DNA of 64,000 nt. Source: Trichosporon coremiiforme. Lineage: Eukaryota > Basidiomycota > Tremellomycetes > Trichosporonales > Trichosporonaceae. Shown piece by piece: positions 47,536 through 57,230 of the stretch. The notes below the pieces were generated by a model. That model searched no databases. It had not been told where the DNA came from and worked only from the letters and a program-made list of their open reading frames with translations. The position numbers and the translations under genes are program-made. The DNA lies in contig BCJJ01000002.1 in assembly GCA_039545355.1 (NCBI GenBank), positions 267,898 to 331,897 of the forward strand, in the 5' to 3' direction. How positions within the stretch are numbered: position 1 is the stretch's first letter; every line of letters starts with the position of its first letter.

Positions 47536-48826
47536 ATGGTGAGCTGCACGTCTCAAGCAGCACCAGCTGACAGCAGACAACAGCATACGTGCCCCTCGGC
47601 CAGCGCCAGGAGTGGAACGACGTGACGCCCATCGAGCAGGACGACGGCGCGAACCCCCTCGTTCCGATCATGTACACCGAGGACTGTGAGTGCGCTCCGC
47701 AGTGCGACGAGGAAGACACGCCTGCAGGTGTCTTTCTCCCGGGCCCAGGTGTCCAAAAGATGTCTTCGTCGATTCAAGCCTTATGACCGGCACCTCTATG
47801 GAGAGCTGGTATCCTTGCCTCTGGATCTGAGCACTCAACTGACCTTCAGACCGCAATGCGATGGACTACTTCCGTGCCGTCTCCGCTACGGGAGAACACA
47901 GCGAGCGCGTGCTCGCTCTGACGGAAGCGATCATCCGCAAGAACCCCGCACACTACACTGTGTGGCAGTACCGGTTCAACACGCTCGTCGCGCTGCAGAA
48001 GGACCTGCAGGCTGAGCTCGAGCTCATGAACGAGTTTGCGCGCGAGAACCTCAAGTCGTACCAGGTGTGGTAAGTCGCGCCACTCCTGCTGGCATTGTTC
48101 TCAATAGCTTCAGCTGACTCCAGGCACCACCGCTTACTGCTCCTGACGCAGCTGTCGCCCGAGGACCCGACACCAGAGATCGAGTTCATCCACGCCGCCC
48201 TCCTCCCTGACCCAAAGAATTACCACACCTGGGCATACCTGCACTGGCTCTACTCCCACTTCAGCGCTCTGGGCCGCATCACCTCAACGATGTGGGAAGA
48301 GGAGCTGACCTGGTGTGAGGGCATGCTGAAGGAGGACGCGCGGAACAACAGTGCGTGGGGCTGGCGCTGGTTCCTGCGTATGGCTCCTCGGCCGCAGCCA
48401 ACTTCCACCACTGCTACACCTTCCGACCGGATTGAAGAGGAACTCTCGTTCGCACTGTCGCAGATCCACGAGATCCCGCACAATGCGAGTGCGTGGAACT
48501 ATCTGCGAGGCGTGCTCCGTTCGACGCCGGAGGGGTCTGCTCTGCGCGCGTCGATTCTGCCCGTGCTTGCGCCGTATCTTGATGGCTCGGCTGTGAGCGC
48601 CTCAGAGCCCGAGGACGGACTCTCCGCGTGGCCACAGCGTACCGGCCCCGTCGACTCAGACACGCCGACGCCCGTCCCGCTCGCGCTCGAGTGCCAGGCT
48701 GGGGCGATGGAGGAAGAGGGAAGGCTGGGTGACGCGGCGGCGATCTACGGCCAGCTGGCCGCTTATGCGGACCGCATGCGTGGGGCGTACTGGGAGATGA
48801 AGCGGGAGGGGTGCGTCAACGCCTAG
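47536..48826 (+). CDS. RAM2: Protein farnesyl/geranylgeranyltransferase type I alpha subunit
   Basis: This is the shared alpha subunit of farnesyltransferase and geranylgeranyltransferase I, which prenylate CaaX proteins such as Ras and Rho. Exons are 47536-47538, 47577-47685, 47850-48069 and 48124-48826, giving 344 aa. The first coding exon is only the ATG. It is followed at once by a GTGAGC donor, and the acceptor CTGACAGCAG restores [21 protein letters not shown] helical repeats follow: [64 protein letters not shown] and [14 protein letters not shown]. Tyr-Thr-Val-Trp-Gln-Tyr-Arg matches the family core. Family length is about 316-380 aa. Without the ATG-only exon, the second exon has no upstream in-frame ATG near its start. 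Confidence 0.95.
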
Positions 48827-50427
48827 GTTGCGAGCTGCGAGCGTAACGGGCGGCGAGCAGTGCGGAGTGAAGCAATGCGGTGAGGATTGGTGAGTGGAGA
48901 TGCAGGAGGGGTTGCATGGCACGATGGTGGAGGGGGAGGAGAGTGTTTTCTTGGTTCTTTCATGTATATTATTATATCTTCTTGCGCTTGCCCGACAAGG
49001 CCGAGTCGACCGCCACCCAGCCACGGCCGGCACGGCCGTCGCCTGTTCCATGGTCGAGACAGTCAACTGACCAGTGTGTCAAGACGCCAGGTCCGAGCCA
49101 CCGCCGGGCATGTTCGCTGGGCCGAACGAGACTTGGAGAATTGGCAGTCTGAGCGTAGTTGCAGATCAGCGTATGTAGCAGTTCAAGCAGCGCTGAAGAC
49201 GATGGCGCGATGCACTGTCACGATCTTCTAGATCTGGTACGGGTCGTCACGATACGGAGCCGGACGCGTCGGCCCGGCCAGGTGGCAAGGGTCCTAGCGA
49301 GGATTGCGAGGAGCGACGCGGTCATACTCTGACGTCTGAGATTTTGGTTAGGCTGACAAGCGGGCGCCGGCTCACGCGACTCGGCCACCCAGGCTCGATC
49401 GGGCAGCCCCCCCCCCCATAGCGGGCTCCCATAGCGGCCACCTAATGCACCTTACGGGCAACCCGGAAGTGCCCAGGGCGCAACAGGGAAGGACATTCCG
49501 TTCCGGGTCCAAGAGGCTGGAATGCATCGCCGGTCTGCACACTCGCGCGTCCGTCCTTGTATCGCCATCGATCTGGCCGAACATCTGCTGCATGATGCAT
49601 CCCCCTTCGCTCCTCGGTGATTGTTGCACGAAACAAGCGGTGGATGACTATTCATGCACAGTCAGCGAAGCTCTATAACAGCCAAGGACTGCTAGGGAGC
49701 GACGTATGCCCTAAGAATAGCAGGGATGACGCGTGGTACGGCTTAAGCGAGCCCGCTTGTAGTGATTTCAGAATTGGCTTGACCCTGGCGTTGGTGCATG
49801 GGCCTCAAAGCGTCCACGGTGTCCACAGTGTCCACGGTGTGAGGCGCCAATTTCCTGATCCTGGTCCTTGTACCGCGTCTGCTGCTGTTTGCTGCTTGTC
49901 TTTTGCTCCAGCCCTCGCCCTATCGCCCTCCCTGACCTCGACACTCCGACTCCAGCCTCGCTGCTGCTGCTACTGCTGCTGACGCCCTCCCTTTCTAGGC
50001 CCTCTAAGCCCTCTAGGCCCTCCACCAACGCCGCGCTGCACTACTACACGCCTACCGCTCGCGCGCTACAGCAACCACACCCTTACCACCCAGTCACGTC
50101 TCACCACCGCACAACCACGTCCAACTTCTGACACACCCATCTCCCGCTTCCTTCCCTCTTCTCACACATCTCTCCTCAACCACCTCGCAACAACAACAAC
50201 ACACCTCCGCCTCACGCACCCGGCACCGACAACGCCGTCCGACTGCTGCCTCGACTGAGCCTCTCCCTCGCACCCGTCGAGGTTGAGGCCACTGGCCCCT
50301 CCCCTGTCCCACTTCCTCCGTCCCATTGTTCATCACCTTCCGATCCTTCCTCGACCCACTCTTACAACATCTTCGAGTCTTGACCTCCGAAACCGACATC
50401 ATCTGCGTCTTCTTGTCCCCGTCTTCG

Positions 50428-50467
<40 letters not shown>

Positions 50468-50571
50468 CATAGACTTAGCACTTGACCAGAACACTTGTTG
50501 TGCACACGTCTAGCATTTCCATTGTAACCCGACAACCACCAACCCGCCTTCCCTCCCCAAGTTCTTGAGCC
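48827..50571. promoter_or_regulatory. Long LCB2 upstream region, CT/C-rich leader
   Basis: There is no gene in these 1.7 kb. From about 49880 the plus strand is strongly pyrimidine-rich with short repeats (9-mer tccacggtg x3 at 49813-49840; ggccctctaag-type units at 49997-50027), ending in a 39-C run close to the LCB2 start. This is probably the promoter and long leader of LCB2. Confidence 0.5.
50428..50466. repeat. Homopolymer run of 39 C
   Basis: There are 39 consecutive C residues 106 bp upstream of the LCB2 ATG. The length in the real genome may differ, because such runs are error-prone in sequencing. Confidence 0.9.
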
Positions 50572-52716
50572 ATGTCCCGCAAAGGAACACCCCGCTCGAC
50601 GCGGTCAAGGGGCAGCCCTGGCGCCACGAACGGCACGCCCTCGCCGTCGCGCTCCCCGAGCAAGCCGTCTGCCCGCTCCGCGCTTTTGAACGTGATCTCG
50701 CAGCCGAAGCACTTGCACCCGGCCGTCACCTTTGACAGCTCGCCGCTGGAGGACGCCGACGAGAAGGGCACCAAGTATGCCGCCGGAGGAAACGGGAATG
50801 CGCACCCGGAGGAGGAGATCTACTCGGACCAGAGCACCGTGTCGTCTTACGCGTCGAGCACTGGCAGCCCGGTGCGCACGCCGACAGACCAGGAGATCCA
50901 CGACATGTACGACGGATACCTGACCATGCCGAACGTCAAGGTCAAGACGGACTACAAGCACTCCGAGTTTGGACACTGCAACAACCAGAACTACCGCTGG
51001 ACGTCGCAGTACAACCCCGCCGAGCCGGTCACGCCCGAGATCGAGCCGCAGCCCCCATACTACATCCTGCTCACGACGTACATCACGTACACGATCATCA
51101 TCATTCTCGGCCACATCCGCGACTTTTTCGGCAAGCGCTTCTACCCGTCGCACTATGCGCATCTCCTGCCGCGCAACGGGTACGCCGCGCTCAACTCGGA
51201 CTTTGACTCCTTCTATGTCCGTCGTCTCAAGGTCCGTCTCGACGACTGCTTCTCGCGCCCCGTCACTGGTGTCCCCGGACGTACGATCCAGCTCCTCGAC
51301 CGCTACTCGAACGACTCGTACGAGTCCTTCCACCTGTCCGGCACTCAGACCCGCGCCCTCAATGTCTCCTCATACAACTACCTCGGCTTTGCTTCGTCGT
51401 CTGGTGGTTGCGCCGACGCCGTCGAGGAGGGTATCCGCCGCTACGGTATCGCGGGCGGTGGTCCCCGTCACGATGCCGCCACGACTGATCTGCACCACCA
51501 GGCCGAGAAGCTCGCTGCTGACTTTGTCGGTGCTGAGGACGCCGTCATTGTCTCGATGGGTTTCGCGACCAACTCGACGACCCTGCCTGCCTTTGTCGAC
51601 AAGGGATGCCTCGTCATCTCTGACGAGTTCAACCACGCGTCGATCCGTTTCGGTGTCCGTCTCTCCGGTGCCTCTGTTCGCCCCTTCAAGCACAACGACA
51701 TGAACGCGCTCGAGGAGCTGCTCCGTGACTCGATCGCGCAGGGCCAGCCGCGCACCCACCGTCCCTGGAAGAAGATTATCGTCGTCGTCGAGGGCCTGTT
51801 CTCGATGGAGGGCACGCTTGTCAACCTTCCTGCGATTCTCGACCTGAAGCAGCGCTACAAGTTCTACCTCTACGTCGATGAGGCCCACTCTGTCGGCGCG
51901 ATGGGTCCCAACGGCCGCGGCGTCTGTGACTACTTCGGCATCGACCCTCGCGAGGTCGACATTCTCATGGGCACGTTCACCAAATCGTTCGGCGCCGCCG
52001 GTGGCTACATTGCGGGAAACAAGGAGGTCATCCGTTGCCTGCGCATGCGCTCGCACGCCATGTGCTATGCCGAGGCCATGTCACCCCCCGTCCTTACGCA
52101 GATCATCGCCTCCATGTCGGCCATCATGGGCATCTCGCCGCCTCTCCCGCCCCCCGTTGAGCGCGACCACAGCGACGCCTCATCCGCCCTCTCGCTTTGG
52201 TCTCGCAACCAGTCGTTCGGCCCCGCCGTTGCCGCGGACCTGCCGTCGTGGCTCTCCCTCCCGCGCGAGCTGACCGACGGCTCCGAAGGACGTGAACGTC
52301 TCCGCCGCCTCGCCTTCAACTCGCGCTACCTCGCCTCTGGTCTCCGCAAGCTCGGTTTCATCGTGTACGGCCACCGTGACTCGCCGATCATCCCGCTCCT
52401 GCTCTACAACCCCGGCAAGATGGGCATGTTCTCGCGCATGATGCTGAACCGCCTCGGACCGGACAAGACGCCCATCGCCGTCGTCATTGTCGCTTACCCT
52501 GCCACGCCGCTCATCACGTCGCGTGTCCGTTTCTGTCTCTCGGCATCCCACACCAAGACCGACATTGACCTCCTGTTACGCGCCTGCGACGAGGTTGGAG
52601 AGTTCCTCAACCTCAAGCTTACGAACGAGCACTGGCCCGTGGACCAGGTCATCGCCAGGGCCGAGGAGCTCGTCGCCGCGACAGATCTCGACGCCGTCAA
52701 GATATGGCGGCGCTAA
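50572..52716 (+). CDS. LCB2: Serine palmitoyltransferase subunit 2
   Basis: This is the PLP-binding catalytic subunit of the ER enzyme that condenses serine and palmitoyl-CoA, the first step of sphingolipid synthesis. It is a single intronless frame of 714 aa. After a disordered Ser/Arg-rich N-terminus (about 120 residues) comes the membrane segment ILLTTYITYTIIIILGHIRDF. The catalytic core includes FYVRRLKVRLDDCFSRP, then VSSYNYLGFA, ISDEFNHASIR, VDEAHSVGAMGPNGRG and the PLP site GTFTKSFGAAGGY with Lys471. Compared with yeast Lcb2 (561 aa) it has a longer N-terminus and an insert of about 45 residues after GISPPLPPPVERDHS. No introns is unusual in this gene-split window, but the frame is clean and the family call is secure. 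Confidence 0.97.
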   Translation: MSRKGTPRSTRSRGSPGATNGTPSPSRSPSKPSARSALLNVISQPKHLHPAVTFDSSPLEDADEKGTKYAAGGNGNAHPEEEIYSDQSTVSSYASSTGSPVRTPTDQEIHDMYDGYLTMPNVKVKTDYKHSEFGHCNNQNYRWTSQYNPAEPVTPEIEPQPPYYILLTTYITYTIIIILGHIRDFFGKRFYPSHYAHLLPRNGYAALNSDFDSFYVRRLKVRLDDCFSRPVTGVPGRTIQLLDRYSNDSYESFHLSGTQTRALNVSSYNYLGFASSSGGCADAVEEGIRRYGIAGGGPRHDAATTDLHHQAEKLAADFVGAEDAVIVSMGFATNSTTLPAFVDKGCLVISDEFNHASIRFGVRLSGASVRPFKHNDMNALEELLRDSIAQGQPRTHRPWKKIIVVVEGLFSMEGTLVNLPAILDLKQRYKFYLYVDEAHSVGAMGPNGRGVCDYFGIDPREVDILMGTFTKSFGAAGGYIAGNKEVIRCLRMRSHAMCYAEAMSPPVLTQIIASMSAIMGISPPLPPPVERDHSDASSALSLWSRNQSFGPAVAADLPSWLSLPRELTDGSEGRERLRRLAFNSRYLASGLRKLGFIVYGHRDSPIIPLLLYNPGKMGMFSRMMLNRLGPDKTPIAVVIVAYPATPLITSRVRFCLSASHTKTDIDLLLRACDEVGEFLNLKLTNEHWPVDQVIARAEELVAATDLDAVKIWRR

Positions 52717-54238
52717 ACTCCACGAGCGAGCCAATTGAGCGAGTGGGGCTGTGAGCGGCGAGCGTGGCGAACGAGTCGGCCAGCCTTCTGCCCTCCCTCC
52801 CTCTCTCGTCTCGTCCTCCTGCCAACCGCGAGGCCAGCGAGTGAAACAGAGCCGAGAGCCCCACTGCCGCGAGCTGGGCCGGCCATGATTCAGCAGGGTA
52901 GCGAATCACCAGATAGAGAGACAGGAGTATAGTTATGAGCCAAATAGAAACCACATTAATATACAGTTAGCGTTGGGTAATGCATGGGTAGTGAGTTTAC
53001 TGCGAGCGGAGAGAGTGAGGAGGGCGGGCGCGGGCGGACCAAGCGAGACAACGAGAGAGCAAAGCGAGCAAGCGAAGGGAGCGAGTCGGTCTGGGTAGCA
53101 GGTCGAGCGAAGGGAGCTAGTCGAGCCAGACGAGCGAGGCGAGCGAGTGGAGCGAGAGGAGCAAGATGGGCAGAACGAGCAAGTGAGAGAGCAAGTTCAG
53201 CAAAGAGAGCAAGTCGGTTTGGAGTGAGCGGCGCGAGTGACATGAACGGAACGAGGAGGTGAGTAAGGGCAGAGGTGGCGATTTCGGAAGAGGCACACCC
53301 TCTCACTCTCTCACTCTCTCACTTTTCAGAAGGGAGCAGAAGTGAGTGAGACAGGAGCGAGCGAGAGACTTCGCTCGCCGAGTCGGTTTGGAGCGAGCCA
53401 GCGTGAGAGCGAGGACCGAGCAGCAGGAGCGGCCGAGACGTGAGGGCATGAGCTAGAGAATGTGAAGTGGCGGCTCGAGAGTGGCACAGACCCTCTCAAT
53501 CGTGGGTCACCCTTCTGGGTCAGTTTGCAAGTCGTGAGATGGGCGCGAGGGGCTCGTCTCATCGATTTCTGGGCTTCGTGTCCTGGATGGCGTCCCAGGA
53601 TTCCAAGGCCGTACCATGTTCTTCATTAGGAATCGTCTGCGAATCTATGAGTGTCTAAATAACCTTGTTCTGGAACGCAGAAGTACAGGGGGAGTTTATG
53701 GAGTATTCGAACGGTGATTCACGATGCTGGAACACATAACACACACACACCCCAACTCCCGAGATCTCGACCCGATCGAATATGCATGGTCCTACCCCAA
53801 GGGCTGGCTGGGACGACTTTCCTGTACGCCCCCGCAACCTCGACGAGAAGTGACAGCTTGCACAACACCTGTGGAGTGAGATTCCTCAAATTTGATAACT
53901 ACATATGGCGGTTGCCTGTCAGGATGGAACGTCATCAAGGGCTCCAGCCTCGACCACGTCGGACATACTGGTGTGCGAGAAGGTTGCCAGCAACGGTGTG
54001 ATAGGAAGACGCTTAAGCAGAAAGGAAGATGAGTTGGAGAAAGGAAGGTGAGTTGGGCGGGGACTGTTGATTGTTGACATCGAGCATGACCTGTCGAGAT
54101 AAGTCATGCATTGTGGCTAGGGTCACGTGCGATCGCGCAGAGAACACTGACTTCAGGAGCTCAGTGGCCCAGTCAGCTAGTCAGCACGCGCCAGGCCTCA
54201 GTGAGCAAATCAGCCAAGCCAAGCGGCACATAATACAT
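52717..54238. other. Intergenic with degenerate gagcgag-rich repeats
   Basis: No gene is seen. From 52980 to 53430 the plus strand is full of GAGCGAG/AGCGAGC units. A core of agtcggt(t/c)tgg recurs at 53094, 53211 and 53381, and the last two copies extend to agtcggtttggagNgag. A short CA repeat lies at 53736-53750. The rest is featureless. Confidence 0.5.
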
Positions 54239-55412
54239 TCAGCGCCGGGCCATCCACCCCGTCTGCCGCGCCCGGCTCAGGCCGCCCCTCTCCTTGTCCC
54301 GGTCTTCCCTCCTCCTACCCTTTCTGTCTCTGTCCCCCCTCCCGTCCCCGTCCCTCTCCCTCCTGTCTCTAGTCTTCGCGCTCGTGAAGCTGATCTCCTT
54401 TCTATCCCTCTGCGAGCGGCGGGCAGCTTCAGCCATTTCGTCCTGCCTCCGGAGGAGCACCTTGGGCCCGTAGTCCTTCTTCGTGTCCTCGAGCCCGCGG
54501 CGCGTCAACCAGCCGCCACGAGGGAAGGCGGAGGCGCGCTCATCTATGTCGACGAACTCGACGAGTTTCGCGTAGATCGTGGGGTTGGCGAAGGAGGACG
54601 AGCGGAGCAGGGAAGTGTTCACATGCTGGCCCTGCTTCTTGAGCTGAAGAAAACGGGCGACTTTGGCCTGAGATGTCAGCTTCACGCGGACTATGGAGCT
54701 GAAAGCGTAAGGAAGGCTTGTGTGCTAAAGCTTGGCAGAAATAACGACAGCCCTGGGCCGGGCCGCAGGAAGGGTGCTCGGGAGTCTGATGGAAGATCGT
54801 GAGGAGATAAGGGAGAACAAAGAGGGTTGACTCACTTTGAGAGCCCCGTCGGCCTTGTCTGGGTCCTCGGCGGGGGGCAAACCCCAATCTGTCTCGGGCA
54901 TCGGCGGCGGCTGGGTAACGGTGCGGAAAACGACGTCGGAGTCCATGCCGGCGAAGGGGTCTAGTGACGAGGACGCTGAGCTTGATCTCGAGCGTGATCG
55001 AGAACGAGCTCGTGAGCTTGCGCCTGTCATCGGTGTCGGCGATGGCGAAGCCGTCCTTCGACGCTTTCTTTCCGGAGTCCGTTCCCTACTGCCTTCCCGG
55101 CGCTCAGCCCGATCACGAGAGCAGCGGCGACGGTCGTCTTCCTTACTCCTACGCCGATCAGGGCGGTCGTCTCGGCCCGGCGACCTCGAGCGGTCTGGGA
55201 TTAGCTGGCAAGCATAGACACAAAAGCTTACCATTCGATTCCCTACGATTCGTCAATCTCTAGTTGAGGAAGGCGTGAGGCTGAATTCTTGGAGAACAAG
55301 TGGGACTTACAGACGGCCCCGCTGTGGGTATCTCGGGCGAGGGCGAGTCGGCGTACTTTGAAAGGCCTGGTGTCAGCTTGAGTATTAACACTCTTGATAA
55401 CCCACCTTGCAT
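54239..55412 (-). CDS. HCNGP/SAP30BP-like protein
   Basis: This is a nuclear protein of the HCNGP family (human SAP30BP), linked to transcriptional corepression and splicing; its role in fungi is not established. Exons are 55412-55406 (7 nt), 55366-55311, 55259-55232, 55194-54836 and 54667-54239, giving 292 aa. The N-terminus MQGLSKYADSPSPEIPTAGP is the family start. An Arg/Ser/Asp-rich, highly charged region follows, then QPPPMPETDWGLPP and the HCNGP core, AKVARFLQLKKQGQHVNTSL, continuing FANPTIYAKLVEFVDIDE with a conserved Gly-Trp a few residues on. The C-terminus is again Arg/Glu/Asp-rich. The third exon (28 nt) is the least certain: acceptor CTAG keeps the frame open, while the AG two bases later would introduce a stop. 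Confidence 0.87.
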
Positions 55413-55892
55413 GCTTGCCTTCCTCGTCAAAACTCGTTTGATGCAAGAATGATAGAGAGAGTGGAGGTCAAAGGACTGAGTTCAGTGTCACAACATCGAA
55501 GAGAGGGAGCCATTTGGTTCCGCCCAGTGGACATCGGCATCATCCGGCGCGAGCCTGATCTCGGTCATGGCAAAAAGTCGACGTTGGTAACGACACCAAA
55601 CGCCATCGACGCCATTGTTATTGCTCACTTCCGCACCGTGATCCCGCGACACGATTCGTGATCCTAGTGACAGTCACCCTCCGCCGTCGGACAAGAACAA
55701 CCCCACTCATCTCCCCGCTCGCTCCTTCCTGTCAATCCTTGCAGCAACATCGCTCAAGCGGAGCTCATCGCCACCTCCACTCGCCTCCGTCTCATCTTGA
55801 TCGACGCAGGCTCCAGCTGCTAAAGTCCACCTCGGGTTCCCTTCGCTCACTTCCACCTAAACGCTCGCTTCGCACTTTGTGCTCAGCTCACC
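55413..55892. promoter_or_regulatory. Divergent promoter HCNGP-like/mitochondrial carrier
   Basis: This is 480 bp between divergent starts. The 150 bp before 55893 are C/T-rich on the plus strand. No defined site was recognised. Confidence 0.5.
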
Positions 55893-57230
55893 ATGTCTGA
55901 CGACTTTCCCCTCCCCGTCCCGCCGTCCAAGGACAAGAACGTGCTCGCCGCCGAGCTCATCTCCGGGTCGTTCGGCGGTGCCGCCCAGGTCATCTCGGGC
56001 CAGCCGCTGGACACGCTTAAGACTGTGAGTTGTCTCCATAGACAGACAGTCGTCCAGGTTGCCTCCAAGCGTTGAACTTTCCGAGGCAGAGCTGGGCCGG
56101 ATCTGAGCTAGTTGGTCGAGCAGTCGGCTCGGACAGCCGTAGCGTGTTTTCGACCTGGCACGACAAGACTGTGGTCTTCCCTGATGCTCACGACTGCTAT
56201 GATGTGGTCCCACTCCGGTTTTTAGCCTCCATGCTAACGACCAGCGCGCGCAGACTGCCCCTGCGGGCAAGTACAAGAACACGCTTGACATTCTGAAGCA
56301 GACGGTTCGCAATGAGGGTGTTCTGGCTCTGTACAAGGGCATGGTGAGTAACTCAGGCATTTCTTCTGGAGAAACATTAGCTGGAGCTGCGGTATTGAGC
56401 TGACTCTAGGCCTCGCCCCTTCTCGGAGTCGCCGCTGTCAATTCCCTCCTGTTCACCGCGTACGGTGCCGCGCGCCGCATCGTCTCCCCTTATCCCGACC
56501 TGACTATCCCGCAAGTTGCGCTTGCCGGAGGAATGGCCGGCGCGGCGAACGCGATCCTGGCCTCGCCTGTGGAGATGTTCAAAATCAGGATGCAGGGACA
56601 GTACGGTGGCGCTGGCGATCTCACTCTCCGTCAAGCCGTCGCGCAGATGTGGCGCGAGTGGGGCTTCCGCCGAGGGATCATGCGCGGGTACATCATCACG
56701 TTCGTAAAGGAGATCCCGGCGTACGCTGGTTTCTACTCTGGATACGAGACGGCGAAGCGCTTCTTCGCGCGCAAGTTTGATGGAGAGGTGCCCGTCTGGG
56801 CGACACTGCTGTCTGGCGCGACCGGTGGTGTCTCCTACTGGCTCACAAGCTACCCGCTCGACATTGCGAAGAGCCGCATCCAGCTCGCGGACAAGCCGCC
56901 CGCGAAGCAGGGGCTGCGCGGTTGGATCAAGGGAGGATACATTACGCAGGAGCTGAACCAGATCACGAAAGAGGGTGGAGTGTGAGTATGGCTGCGGAAT
57001 GGAGCGGGAACCCGATCTCCCTCCAACGGCTTAACATTCGCTAACGCTCGCAGGAAGGCCCTGTTCCGTGGCCTTGGCCCGTCGCTGATGCGTGCCGCAC
57101 CCGCCGCCGCGAGCACCTTCGTTGCCTACGAGCTGACCAAGGGTAAGTCCAGTAGATTCTGCTTGCAGCTCGCGTCCCGTGATCATTCGCTGACAGCCCA
57201 GAGTACATCCTGGAGCACCAGCTCATCTAA
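55893..57230 (+). CDS. Mitochondrial carrier family protein
   Basis: This is a predicted inner-membrane exchanger with three carrier repeats. Exons are 55893-56024, 56245-56343, 56410-56981, 57054-57142 and 57202-57230, giving 306 aa. The three Px[DE]xx[KR] signatures are present: QPLDTLK in repeat 1, SPVEMFKIRMQGQYG in repeat 2 and YPLDIAKSRIQ in repeat 3. The first helix starts AAELISGSFGGAAQVISGQ, and ASPLLGVAAVNSLLFTAYG forms helix 2. KEIPAYAGFYSGYE marks helix 4. This combination resembles the carnitine/acylcarnitine, ornithine and Ymc1-type branch, but I cannot fix the substrate. Length is normal (about 300 aa). Introns of 59-220 nt separate regions at typical carrier boundaries. Confidence 0.93.
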
